Positions 15,555-23,632 of a stretch of 64,000 bases of DNA are shown here, one piece after another. Location: NCBI RefSeq assembly GCF_000307025.1, contig NC_018584.1, positions 2,232,001 through 2,296,000 of the forward strand. Reading direction: 5' to 3'. Each line of letters opens with the position of its first letter. Within the stretch, counting starts at the first letter, position 1. The notes beneath the pieces were generated by a model. That model was not told where the DNA came from. It ran no database searches and saw only the letters and a program-made list of their open reading frames with translations. The stretch is from Listeria monocytogenes ATCC 19117. Its GTDB lineage: Bacteria > Bacillota > Bacilli > Lactobacillales > Listeriaceae. Both the position numbers and the translations under genes were made by a program.

Positions 15555-16295
15555 TTAGTTCTCCTCCAATACATTCGCTAAATACGTATAACCTTTGGCC
15601 ACACTTGTTAGCTGATCTTGCGTAAATGCTTCTTGTTCAATAATCAGCCAGGTTGTTCCAGATTGAAGCGCCGTTTTAACAAAACCAGGCACATCCAAAA
15701 CACCTTCACCGATAATAGTGCTTTCCTTGTTTGCTCTCGATTTATCTTTAATATGAATTAGTGGTACCCGGTTACGATATTTTTCGATAAAAGGAATAAC
15801 CCCAATTCCCGCATACTCAATCCAGTAAGTGTCTAATTCTGCAACCATCTCTGGTACATTTTTAAGTAAACTGTCCAAAATAATTTCGTCATCTAATTTA
15901 TCTAATTCGTGAGCATGATTATGATAACCAAAATGCATCCCAGCTTGTTGAATAGTTGTTGTAATTTCACGAAGTCTGCCGCCGAATTCAAGCCATTCTT
16001 GCTTCGTTTTAAAATCTGCATATGGGCAAATAATATATTCATTTCCCAATTCGCGTTCGAACAAAATGACATTTTCTAAGTCTGCTTCAAGCTGTTCTTT
16101 ACTAATATGAGATCCTGCTACTTCTAGTCCGAGTTCAGCCAATTTCGCTTTAATTTCACTAGCGGATTTACCGTAATAACCAGCAAACTCCACACCGTCA
16201 TAACCCATTTCCGCCACTTTTTCTAACGTTCCAAAGAAATCATCTTCACAAGCTTCCTTAACACTCCACAACTGTAACGCAATTTTTGCTTTCAT
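15555..16295 (-). CDS. Sugar phosphate isomerase/epimerase (xylose isomerase-like TIM barrel)
   Basis: A 246-residue TIM-barrel protein. Conserved positions include [40 protein letters not shown] and IIEQEAF, giving the Glu/His/Asp/Glu metal site of the superfamily. It is smaller than the sister enzyme at 13860 and only distantly related to it, so this is not a recent duplication. Second gene of the five-gene operon, 15 bp after the first dehydrogenase, with AGGAAG as ribosome site. Confidence 0.86.
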   Translation of the reverse strand: MKAKIALQLWSVKEACEDDFFGTLEKVAEMGYDGVEFAGYYGKSASEIKAKLAELGLEVAGSHISKEQLEADLENVILFERELGNEYIICPYADFKTKQEWLEFGGRLREITTTIQQAGMHFGYHNHAHELDKLDDEIILDSLLKNVPEMVAELDTYWIEYAGIGVIPFIEKYRNRVPLIHIKDKSRANKESTIIGEGVLDVPGFVKTALQSGTTWLIIEQEAFTQDQLTSVAKGYTYLANVLEEN

Positions 16296-16310
16296 AAAGG
16301 CACTTCCTCC

Positions 16311-17387
16311 TTAATTAAAATAAACTGGTTGTCCTGTTTTCGATGATTCATAAATAGCTTCTAAGATTTGTGTTACAACAAGTGCTTGTTCTGGTTTTAC
16401 AACAGGATCTGTATTTTTTTCAATTGCTTCTAACCATTGTTCTGCTTCGATTAACGCTGGGTCATCACCAGTTCCATCATAAAAATCAACGCCGCCTGCT
16501 TCTAATTGAATTTTCTTTTCATACATTTGGCTGTGCGCTTCGCCGTTAATTCGTAAACCGTCTTCCATATCTGCGCCGCCTTCTGTTCCCGATAGAGACG
16601 TTCTTGCTTCACCGACATCGAGTGTGTTAAGCGCCCAACTTGCTTCTAATACTATCGTCGCGCCGTTTTCCATTGTGATAAAACCAAACGCGGAATCTTC
16701 TACAGTAAATTTATTTGGATCCCATGAGCCCCATGCATTTGCTGCATTTTCTTTTTTGGCAAGTTTATGATAACTGTTTCCTACTACATATTTCGGTTTA
16801 TAATTGTCCATCATCCAAAGCGTTAAATCAAGCGCATGTGTTCCAATATCAATAAGTGGTCCGCCACCCTGCGCTTCTTCATCTAAAAACACACCCCAAG
16901 TTGGTACAGCTCGGCGACGAATCGCTTTTGCTTTTGCATAATAGATATCGCCTAGTTCGCCGTTCTCGCACACTTGGTGCAAGTAATCCGAGTCTTTGCG
17001 GAATCTATTTTGGTAACCAATTGTTAGTTTTTTTCCTGTACGATTAGCAGCTTCAATCATGCTTTTCGCTTCTTCGGTTGTTTTTGCCATTGGTTTCTCG
17101 CACATAACATGCTTTCCAGCTTCCATAGCCGCAATAGAAATTTCTGCATGAGAAATATTTGGTGTACAAACATGGATGACATCGATGGATTTATCTTGGA
17201 GTAATTCTATATAGCTTGTGTATACGCTTGCATTTTCACTACCAAATTCTTTTGCTGCGGCTTCCGCTTTTTCTAAAACGATATCGCAAAAAGCAACCAT
17301 TTCTGCTTTCTCAGCTTTTAATAAACTTGGCATATGCTTCCCGTTTGCAATGCCTCCACAACCTATAATTCCAACTTTTAATGTCAT
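16311..17387 (-). CDS. Gfo/Idh/MocA-family oxidoreductase (first gene of operon)
   Basis: A 358-residue dehydrogenase. The N terminus VGIIGCGGIANGKHMPSL is a GxGxxA Rossmann loop, the CEKPMA motif is near residue 95, and the C-terminal domain has GGPLIDIGTHALDLTLWMMD with the conserved Asp/His pair. It opens the five-gene sugar operon. TTGGAGG precedes the ATG, and a perfect 8-bp inverted repeat lies 17-46 bp upstream of the start, between this gene and the AraC regulator. The operon may be expressed both from here and by read-through from the AraC gene. Confidence 0.9.
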   Translation of the reverse strand: MTLKVGIIGCGGIANGKHMPSLLKAEKAEMVAFCDIVLEKAEAAAKEFGSENASVYTSYIELLQDKSIDVIHVCTPNISHAEISIAAMEAGKHVMCEKPMAKTTEEAKSMIEAANRTGKKLTIGYQNRFRKDSDYLHQVCENGELGDIYYAKAKAIRRRAVPTWGVFLDEEAQGGGPLIDIGTHALDLTLWMMDNYKPKYVVGNSYHKLAKKENAANAWGSWDPNKFTVEDSAFGFITMENGATIVLEASWALNTLDVGEARTSLSGTEGGADMEDGLRINGEAHSQMYEKKIQLEAGGVDFYDGTGDDPALIEAEQWLEAIEKNTDPVVKPEQALVVTQILEAIYESSKTGQPVYFN

Positions 17388-17403
17388 AATAAAAAACCTC
17401 CAA

Positions 17404-17433
17404 TAGTTTTGATAGTTACATCATACAAAACTA
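17404..17433. promoter_or_regulatory. Inverted repeat upstream of the sugar operon (candidate operator)
   Basis: TAGTTTTG (17404-17411) and CAAAACTA (17426-17433) are perfect 8-bp arms separated by 14 bp, or 22 bp between arm centres (two helical turns). It lies in the 74-bp gap between the AraC gene and the operon's first gene and is the most likely site for the AraC protein or another dimeric regulator. Confidence 0.5.
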
Positions 17434-17461
17434 CTAGAGGTAAATCTTCCTATTTTATTGC

Positions 17462-18340
17462 TTAATTATTCCCGTATATTGTCTTTCTGTATTTTAATGG
17501 TGCTACACCCATTGCTCGTTTAAAGGCATGATGAAAGGTTTTTACACTGCTAAATCCTGCTAGTTCGGCCACTTCTGTAACAGGGAAAGCTTCATTTAAC
17601 AACATCCATTTTGCTTTATTCAGGCGGTAATCATTTAAAAAAGTCACAAACGTCATACCAGTATTTCGCTTGAAAAATTTTGTGAAATAGTACGTGCTAA
17701 ATCCAGTGTAATCAGCTACTTCTTGTAAGCTGACCGGTTCTTGATAGTGTTTCTCGACATAGGAAAAAATTTGATCTAATTTATGTAATGTTTCTTGAGA
17801 TTTTAAGACTGCATCTTCTGAAATCACACTATCGGGTTGAGTTTTGATTTGAGGAATTTCCCGGTATATCAAGCCGATAATCGCTAGTAGGTCTGCTTTT
17901 AGAATATAATGCTTCCCAGGCTTTTCCCCGCTTGACTCAGAATGGATATTCATAATTAAAGATTGCATTTTAGCAACCGTCTCTTCTGGCCATTCCCTGC
18001 TCAAATGTGCCATTTCTGTAAGCATTTCGCGCAACGTTTGCATTTGGCCATCCATTTGCATTTCTTCTTGAAATAAACTTAAATCAAATTGGATAACGAT
18101 GCGCTCACTACTCGGCGAAGCTAAAAAATAATGCACATCTCCGCCATTTATTACTTGAATTTCTCCTTCTTTTAATTGAATTGGCATATCATTAACGCCA
18201 AGATTAAGGCTACCTTTTAGCGCATAAATAATTTCAATCTCTTTGTGCCAGTGTGGATAAACAAGAACTTCCCCTTCATTAATAAACGAACGAAAAGGAA
18301 AAGCTTTATTTAATTCTGGAATTTCCAAGTATTCGCTCAT
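17462..18340 (-). CDS. AraC-family transcriptional regulator with cupin sensor
   Basis: A 292-residue protein. The N-terminal cupin runs over about residues 15-95 (PHWHKEIEIIYALKGSLNLGV, then GEIQVINGGDVHYF). The C-terminal AraC double HTH runs over about 190-290 (YQEPVSLQEVADYTGFSTYYFTKFFKR and FPVTEVAELAGFSSVKTFHHAFKRAMGVAPLKYR). It is upstream of, and on the same strand as, the five sugar genes and is presumably their activator in response to a sugar bound by the cupin. The ATG start has AAAAGGAG before it. Confidence 0.92.
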   Translation of the reverse strand: MSEYLEIPELNKAFPFRSFINEGEVLVYPHWHKEIEIIYALKGSLNLGVNDMPIQLKEGEIQVINGGDVHYFLASPSSERIVIQFDLSLFQEEMQMDGQMQTLREMLTEMAHLSREWPEETVAKMQSLIMNIHSESSGEKPGKHYILKADLLAIIGLIYREIPQIKTQPDSVISEDAVLKSQETLHKLDQIFSYVEKHYQEPVSLQEVADYTGFSTYYFTKFFKRNTGMTFVTFLNDYRLNKAKWMLLNEAFPVTEVAELAGFSSVKTFHHAFKRAMGVAPLKYRKTIYGNN

Positions 18341-18373
18341 AGTGAAACTCCTTTTTTTCTTTCATTTTAGCAT

Positions 18374-18405
18374 AAAAAAGAAGACAGCCGTTAAACTATC
18401 TTCTT
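18374..18405 (-). terminator. Terminator of the Crp/Fnr gene
   Basis: AAGAAGACAG and CTATCTTCTT arms (one mismatch) are followed on the minus strand by a T-run. It separates the gene ending at 18410 from the AraC gene. Confidence 0.75.
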
Positions 18406-18409
18406 AAGT

Positions 18410-19105
18410 TTATAAAATTAATGATTCATAGGGAATTTCATTAAAAAGTTTTTCTACATTTATAACAACAGGTATTTTAGTATTTAATAGGTAATCTTCT
18501 TTTTTTAGTTCACTTAGAGTTAAGCTAAGATACTCTCTTGTAATACCCATGAATTTAGATAAAAATGTAGTAGATAATTCTTGCGGGATTTGAATGTTAT
18601 CTCCATTGGAAATACCATATTCATAACCAATTGCAGCAATCAAGTGTTTTACGCGATCTTTCACTTTAAGCGTATTAAGCAAACAGCGACGTTGCAGTAT
18701 CATAATTTCTTTTTTCGCTTGATAAAGCATAAATTCTTCTACACTAACATGCTTTTCTACCATAAAAATGAAAAAATCTCTATCTACTGCCGTGATGACG
18801 CTAGAACTTGGCGAGAGTAATTGAGCACCAATATTGCGTTTTAAATCAGAAGACATAAAAGATGAAAAATTACAGACATCTCCAGGTTTTAGCAATTGAT
18901 CGTACCCAATATAGTCATCTATTTGTGTTCCTTTCATAACAATACCCTTTTCAACAAAGTAGATACCTGTAACAAAATCAACATCAAACAGTTCATTTTT
19001 AGAAAGTTTAATACTCATACTATGCTTAGCAAAATCTCCAGACTTCTTACAAAAATGAAGTGGATTGGTCAAAATTTCATGTTGTCGTTTTTCTAATGTG
19101 TTCAT
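18410..19105 (-). CDS. Crp/Fnr-family regulator (PrfA-like superfamily)
   Basis: A 231-residue protein with an N-terminal cyclic-nucleotide-binding-like beta-roll (about residues 20-125) and a C-terminal winged HTH (LSTTFLSKFMGITREYLSLTLSELKKEDYL, about 185-215). The canonical cAMP phosphate-binding cassette (GExxxRxA) is not recognisable, nor is a cysteine cluster for an Fe-S centre, so the signal is unknown, as for most Listeria Crp/Fnr paralogues. The start at 19105 has GAGGAGG upstream. A related gene lies at 19358. Targets unknown. Confidence 0.85.
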   Translation of the reverse strand: MNTLEKRQHEILTNPLHFCKKSGDFAKHSMSIKLSKNELFDVDFVTGIYFVEKGIVMKGTQIDDYIGYDQLLKPGDVCNFSSFMSSDLKRNIGAQLLSPSSSVITAVDRDFFIFMVEKHVSVEEFMLYQAKKEIMILQRRCLLNTLKVKDRVKHLIAAIGYEYGISNGDNIQIPQELSTTFLSKFMGITREYLSLTLSELKKEDYLLNTKIPVVINVEKLFNEIPYESLIL

Positions 19106-19357
19106 TGCAAATTCCTCCTCTAAAGTATAATATCACACAATGAAAACACCCTAGAGAAGGAATAAGCTAAATAAAATAACGTTACTATCATAAAAAAAGA
19201 ACTTTTTCACTATTTGTTCATTAAAATCAACTTTTTTTGGGCATAATATGTCTAAATAAGTACTTTTTGTGACATTTTTTCTATGCTTTTTTTAGGTAAT
19301 ATTTTAACTTTTCCACCTTTTTTAACGTAAAAATCAATATATATTAAGTTTTGTTCT

Positions 19358-20029
19358 TTAAAGTATGTCTATTTTTTTTATGACCCACGGTTTGTGACTA
19401 TCATCGAGAATTCCTTCTTTTCGTAGTTTTAGTACAATAATATTCGTATATTCTCGAGTAGTATTCGCATATTGGGCTAAAATAGAATTATTGATTTCAT
19501 CAGGCAAAATGAATTCCTTATCCTTTGTTACTCTGCCCATGTACAGACCAAGCTCTTTTAAGCATGCTCTAATACGAAGTTCTTTCTTCATAAAATTACG
19601 CTTACTAGCTTTAAAATAAACTTTTCTTGTATAAAGTAAGTTAGATAATAGATATTTCGCTTTTTGACCCGATTCATCCAAAACACGTTCCACAAAATCA
19701 GGATCAAGTACCCAACAATGAACTTCTGTCAAACTACGCAGTACGGACTCCTCTGGTTCTTCTTTAATAATCGGAATTAAATTAATTGCTATTTCGCCAC
19801 CAACAAAGCTAATAATCCCAGAATCTCCATATTCATTTTGGAGGCAATAAGAGAAGTATCCGCTTTCGACTAAGTATATTTGGAAACCTTTCGAATTATT
19901 CATCTTGATTTCTTTACCTCTAGGAATAATTTCTTGATAACAATAATCATGAAAGTAGTAATCTTTTTTTAGTAATTGTAGTAATGCTTTTGGCGTTGTT
20001 TCTTTGAAAATTTCCTCATCTGAATGCAT
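19358..20029 (-). CDS. Crp/Fnr-family regulator, second copy
   Basis: About 223 residues, with a beta-roll domain (KGFQIYLVESGYFSYCLQNEYG) and a C-terminal HTH (INNSILAQYANTTREYTNIIVLKLRKEGIL). It is distantly related to the 18410 gene and also lacks an obvious cAMP cassette. The open frame extends to 20185 inside the preceding hydrolase gene; the start at 20029 is preferred because AAAGGA precedes it and the extension is not family-like. The 252-bp gap to the next Crp gene is AT-rich and shows TATAAT-like elements but no clear operator. Confidence 0.78.
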   Translation of the reverse strand: MHSDEEIFKETTPKALLQLLKKDYYFHDYCYQEIIPRGKEIKMNNSKGFQIYLVESGYFSYCLQNEYGDSGIISFVGGEIAINLIPIIKEEPEESVLRSLTEVHCWVLDPDFVERVLDESGQKAKYLLSNLLYTRKVYFKASKRNFMKKELRIRACLKELGLYMGRVTKDKEFILPDEINNSILAQYANTTREYTNIIVLKLRKEGILDDSHKPWVIKKIDIL

Positions 20030-20093
20030 TTTCCAACATCCTTTCCATTGATTACAAAAAAACTGCAGAATAAATGCTTCTGCAAGTTCTTTT

Positions 20094-20711
20094 TTAGTTA
20101 AAATATGGGTTTGTTTTCTTTTCATGACCGATAGTGGTTGCATCACCATGACCTGAATAGGCTGGGAAGTCATCTGGAAGTACAAACAGTTGTGTTTTAA
20201 TACTATTTATTAACATATCGAAATCTCCTGTGTATAAATCCGTACGACCGATACTACCTTTAAACAAAGCGTCGCCAACTACGACAAAATCATCGAAAAT
20301 AAAACTAACGCTTCCGATAGAATGCCCTGGTGTCGGTACTACTTTAAAACGAAAACCTTCTATACTATATTCACCTAACGTAAATTCATTTTCTGCCGGT
20401 TGCGCTATAATTGCTTTACCAGCTATGTGCGCAGATAAATTTAATTCTGGATTGGATAACCATTCTTGCTCTAGTGGGCTAACATATACTGGAATATTAT
20501 ATGTTTTGCGAATCTCTTCTAAAGCACCAATATGATCATAGTGACAATGAGTTAACAAAACTGCCACTGGTTTTACTTCAAGTTTTGCAATTTCTGCTTC
20601 AATTTTACTTGCTTCATCGCCTGGGTCAACAATTAAAGCTACCTTATCTTGATAAATGATATAACAATTTTCTTGGATTATTCCTGTCATGATTCGTTTG
20701 ATTTTTGTCAT
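20094..20711 (-). CDS. Glyoxalase II-like metallo-beta-lactamase hydrolase (YqgX type)
   Basis: A 205-residue MBL-fold hydrolase. Metal motifs are THCHYDHIGA (about residues 56-65), a PTPGHSIGS loop, GDALFKGSIGRTD, and SGHGDATTIGHE near the end. Such single-domain proteins hydrolyse thioester intermediates such as S-lactoyl-thiols. The start at 20711 follows AAAGGCGG; the open frame extends ten codons further. It is divergent from glyoxalase I (20842), so the two steps of methylglyoxal detoxification may lie either side of one intergenic region. Bacillithiol as co-substrate is a plausible inference in a Firmicute. Confidence 0.86.
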   Translation of the reverse strand: MTKIKRIMTGIIQENCYIIYQDKVALIVDPGDEASKIEAEIAKLEVKPVAVLLTHCHYDHIGALEEIRKTYNIPVYVSPLEQEWLSNPELNLSAHIAGKAIIAQPAENEFTLGEYSIEGFRFKVVPTPGHSIGSVSFIFDDFVVVGDALFKGSIGRTDLYTGDFDMLINSIKTQLFVLPDDFPAYSGHGDATTIGHEKKTNPYFN

Positions 20712-20841
20712 TTCACTTCCGCCTTTCTTCACATTCATCATTATACCTAAAAAGCCACCTTACTTCCATCAATATTCCTTGTTTGTATTCACTTCCGAGA
20801 TATACTACAATGAAGAAAGAAGTTTAAAAGGAGGAATAAAA

Positions 20842-21231
20842 ATGACTGCAAAAATGTTACATACATGTATCCGCGTAAAAAACCTAACAGAATCGATTAC
20901 TTTTTACGAAAAAGCATTAGGACTTAAAGAAGTTCGCCGCAAGGACTTCCCGGATTTCGAATTCACATTAGTATATATGGCGTTTGAAGAAGGCGGTTTT
21001 GAACTAGAATTAACGTACAACTACGACCAAAAAGAAGCCTACGATTTAGGAAATGGTTATGGTCACTTAGCAGTTGGTGTTCCGGACGTACATGCTTTAT
21101 TAAAAGAACACCAAGAAGCTAGTTTTACTGTGACAGATTTAAAAGGACTACCTGGCGAAGATCCATTCTATTATTTCTTAACAGATCCAGATGGTTATAA
21201 AACAGAAATCATTCAAGATGGCGCTTTATAA
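20842..21231 (+). CDS. gloA: Glyoxalase I (lactoylglutathione lyase family)
   Basis: A 129-residue vicinal-oxygen-chelate protein. Metal ligands are visible in order: His in MLHTCIRVKN, Glu in FELELTYN, His in NGYGHLAVGV and Glu in KTEIIQDG. It lacks the eukaryotic insertions, as in bacterial Ni/Co GloA. The start at 20842 follows AAAGGAGGAAT; the open frame reaches 20689 but that part overlaps the divergent gene's promoter. It converts hemithioacetals of methylglyoxal to S-lactoyl-thiols, and a hydrolase partner is encoded next door. A 52-codon membrane peptide gene follows 22 bp later. Confidence 0.9.
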   Translation: MTAKMLHTCIRVKNLTESITFYEKALGLKEVRRKDFPDFEFTLVYMAFEEGGFELELTYNYDQKEAYDLGNGYGHLAVGVPDVHALLKEHQEASFTVTDLKGLPGEDPFYYFLTDPDGYKTEIIQDGAL

Positions 21232-21253
21232 TTAGAAGAACTGGAGAAGCTTA

Positions 21254-21412
21254 ATGGGAAAATATTTTATTATAATTTTGATCGCACTAGCAATTAATGG
21301 AATCAGTATTTTATTCCATAATGATATAGCAAGCCTTATCGCTGTCATCATTACAGCTGTTCTACTTATTTATTTGATGGTAGACTTAACAAAAATGTAT
21401 CGACGTAAATAA
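21254..21412 (+). CDS. Small membrane protein (52 aa)
   Basis: A 52-codon frame starting ATG at 21254 behind CTGGAGAAG, 22 bp after gloA and probably cotranscribed with it. Two hydrophobic segments (YFIIILIALAINGISILF and ASLIAVIITAVLLIYLMV) are separated by HND, and the tail is basic (KMYRRK). The terminator begins at its stop codon. I do not recognise a function. Confidence 0.75.
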   Translation: MGKYFIIILIALAINGISILFHNDIASLIAVIITAVLLIYLMVDLTKMYRRK

Positions 21413-21458
21413 AAAAAGAGTCAGCAAAATCCACTAGGATATTACTGACTCTTTTTAT
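21412..21458. terminator. Bidirectional terminator
   Basis: AAAAAGAGTCAG pairs with CTGACTCTTTTT around a 20-nt loop. It lies between the 52-aa gene (plus) and the flavin oxidoreductase (minus). Confidence 0.88.
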
Positions 21459-22387
21459 TATTGAATCACTAAATTGCTTGCAACTTGTTTAGATTCTTTC
21501 ATGAGGCTTTCGATAATATCACTAGTGGAACGAATTTCTTTTAACATACCACAAATTTGTCCAGCCATAACTGAACCATTCTCAACGTCACCTTCATGTA
21601 CTGCTTTTCTAAGAGAGCCAAGTGTTAATTCCTCTAATTTGTCTCTGGAGGCATTTTCGTTTTCTAGTTCAACATATTTTTGAATCATTGGGTTTTTAAT
21701 ACTTCTAACTGGCGCACCATTGCGACGACCTGTTACAGTCGTACTTGTATCCGTTGCGTCAAGTACCGCTTGTTTAAAGCTAGCTGGAACCGGACATTCC
21801 TCAGCAACAAGGAAAAGTGTGCCGATTTGGACACCGCTTGCGCCTAACGCATAAACAGCTGCCATTCCGTGACCATCTGCAATACCGCCTGCTGCAATGA
21901 CAGGAATATTTACTGCTGAAACAACTTGACGAACGAGTGCCATCGTTGTTGTTTCTCCGACATGTCCCCCTGCTTCTGTCCCTTCTGCAACAACAGCGTC
22001 CACACCGATTTCTTCCATTTTTTGAGCAATTTTCACAGACGGGATAACGGCGATAACTTTAATTCCAGCTGCTTTAAATTTTTCCATAAATGGTTTAGGC
22101 GTGCCTGCCCCAGTTGTAACAACTCGCACATCTTCTTCAATAATAACATCGACAAGTTCTGGACAATTTGGCATCATCAGCATGATATTTACAGCGAACG
22201 GTTTTGTTGTCTTTTCTTTACAAAGGCGAATTTGTTCTCGTAATGTGTCTGCTGACATTCCACCTGATGCGATAATTCCTAGCCCACCTGCATTTGATAC
22301 CGCGGAAGCTAATTCATATGTGGCAATTTGTGCCATTGCCCCTTGTAAAATTGGATATTTGATTTGTAGCATTTCAGTTAAACTCAT
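21458..22387 (-). CDS. Nitronate monooxygenase / FabK-like FMN oxidoreductase
   Basis: A 309-residue TIM-barrel flavoprotein. It shows YPILQGAMAQIA at the N terminus, the phosphate-binding IPVIAAGGIADG loop near residue 165 and GVQIGTLFLVAEEC. AEGTEAGGHVG near residue 135 has the His typical of 2-nitropropane dioxygenase/FabK proteins. Enoyl-ACP reductase (FabK), nitronate monooxygenase and acyl-CoA-related oxidoreductase functions all exist in this family and cannot be separated here. It is the third gene of a CoA-transferase/OFA transporter operon, 21 bp behind the transporter, which favours a role on an organic-acid or acyl-CoA substrate. Confidence 0.82.
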   Translation of the reverse strand: MSLTEMLQIKYPILQGAMAQIATYELASAVSNAGGLGIIASGGMSADTLREQIRLCKEKTTKPFAVNIMLMMPNCPELVDVIIEEDVRVVTTGAGTPKPFMEKFKAAGIKVIAVIPSVKIAQKMEEIGVDAVVAEGTEAGGHVGETTTMALVRQVVSAVNIPVIAAGGIADGHGMAAVYALGASGVQIGTLFLVAEECPVPASFKQAVLDATDTSTTVTGRRNGAPVRSIKNPMIQKYVELENENASRDKLEELTLGSLRKAVHEGDVENGSVMAGQICGMLKEIRSTSDIIESLMKESKQVASNLVIQ

Positions 22388-22408
22388 TTTCTTTTCTCCT
22401 CTCTATTT

Positions 22409-23632
22409 TTACGCTAATTCTTTAGTTGGTTGTTTTTTCTCACGTAATTTATAAACAATATTAATGCAAAGTCCTACAGCAGCAAGTGCGATAGCTATAT
22501 AGAAAGCTTGTGTGAAGTCGCCACCGTTTTGACCGGCGATTTGCGCTGCCATTTTTGGTGCAAAGAAGGCCGCTGTGGAATAACCAATGAAGACGATTCC
22601 GTAGTTGACGCCTTGATTTTTCGAACCGTAATTTTCCATAACGATAGACGGGAAAACGCCCATTGTTCCACCAAAGCAAAGTCCAAGTCCAATAATTCCG
22701 ATAACAAATCCAACAACAGATTGAAGCGTTGCAAGTGCTAGTAAAGATAAAGCAATCACTGTATAGATAATCATCAATGTATTAGATCTACCTAGACGGT
22801 CAGATACAGCGCCCCAAACTACTCGACCTAAACAGTTGCTTAGTGAATAAATACTAACGTAAGCAGCAGCCGATGCAGCCGTCAAGCCAAACATATTTTG
22901 ACCAATTAAGGATGCATTAGAAGCAATCATCAGACCGGAAAATGCGCCAATACCTAGCATTAAAAGAATCAGATAAAAAGTAACTGTTCGAACCATTCCC
23001 GTCCAAGGTACATTTACCATACCAGCTGCATTATTAGCAGGCGGTGTCCAACCTTTTGGTGCATAACCAGCTGGTGCGACGCGAATAAGGAAACTACATC
23101 CAATGACAACTGCGATATAAACAGCTCCCATAATTTTAAATGCTGTCATTACGTTATATGTTTCAATTAAGTGGTTCGCAATCGGTGCAGCAATGATTGT
23201 CGCTCCACCCATTCCTGCAGTAATAAGTCCAGAAGCAAGACCACGTTTATCTGGGAAAAGACGAATCGTGTTACTAAGACATCCTGAATACGCAAAACCT
23301 TGTCCAAGCCCAGCAAGGACACCATAAGACAAATAAAGCATCGTCGTTGAAGTAGCAAATCCTGTTAACGCAAAACCAAGCCCAAACAGGATTCCCCCAA
23401 TTAAAATAGCCCATTTTGCTTTCCCTTTATCCGTTAAAATCCCACCTAAAATAGTTGGAATTGGTCCAATCGCCGCATTAATTGTAAATGCCATCATAAC
23501 TTGCGGAATTGTCCAACCGTGAGCGGCACTTAGCGGTCCAGCAAAAACACTAAATGCATATACCGCACCGGTACAAAGCAGAACACCAACAGAGCCAATT
23601 AAGACTCCCCAACGGTTTATTTCTTTTGTCAT
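22409..23632 (-). CDS. MFS transporter, oxalate/formate antiporter (OFA) family
   Basis: A 407-residue, 12-helix major facilitator. It begins NRWGVLIGSVGVLLCTGAVYAFSVF with GPLSAAHGW shortly after, the OFA family's N-terminal signature. The loop 2-3 motif is GGILTDKGKAKW and the loop 8-9 motif VWGAVSDRLGRSN. It overlaps the CoA-transferase stop by ATGA, so they are translationally coupled. By context it imports or exchanges a short carboxylic acid that the CoA-transferase activates. The operon is expressed from the sigma-54 promoter at 25274-25292. Confidence 0.88.
   Translation of the reverse strand: MTKEINRWGVLIGSVGVLLCTGAVYAFSVFAGPLSAAHGWTIPQVMMAFTINAAIGPIPTILGGILTDKGKAKWAILIGGILFGLGFALTGFATSTTMLYLSYGVLAGLGQGFAYSGCLSNTIRLFPDKRGLASGLITAGMGGATIIAAPIANHLIETYNVMTAFKIMGAVYIAVVIGCSFLIRVAPAGYAPKGWTPPANNAAGMVNVPWTGMVRTVTFYLILLMLGIGAFSGLMIASNASLIGQNMFGLTAASAAAYVSIYSLSNCLGRVVWGAVSDRLGRSNTLMIIYTVIALSLLALATLQSVVGFVIGIIGLGLCFGGTMGVFPSIVMENYGSKNQGVNYGIVFIGYSTAAFFAPKMAAQIAGQNGGDFTQAFYIAIALAAVGLCINIVYKLREKKQPTKELA

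Noticed and set aside
20689-20841. N-terminal extension of glyoxalase I
   Set aside because: It overlaps the hydrolase gene's start region and the AAAGGAGG before 20842 marks the true start.
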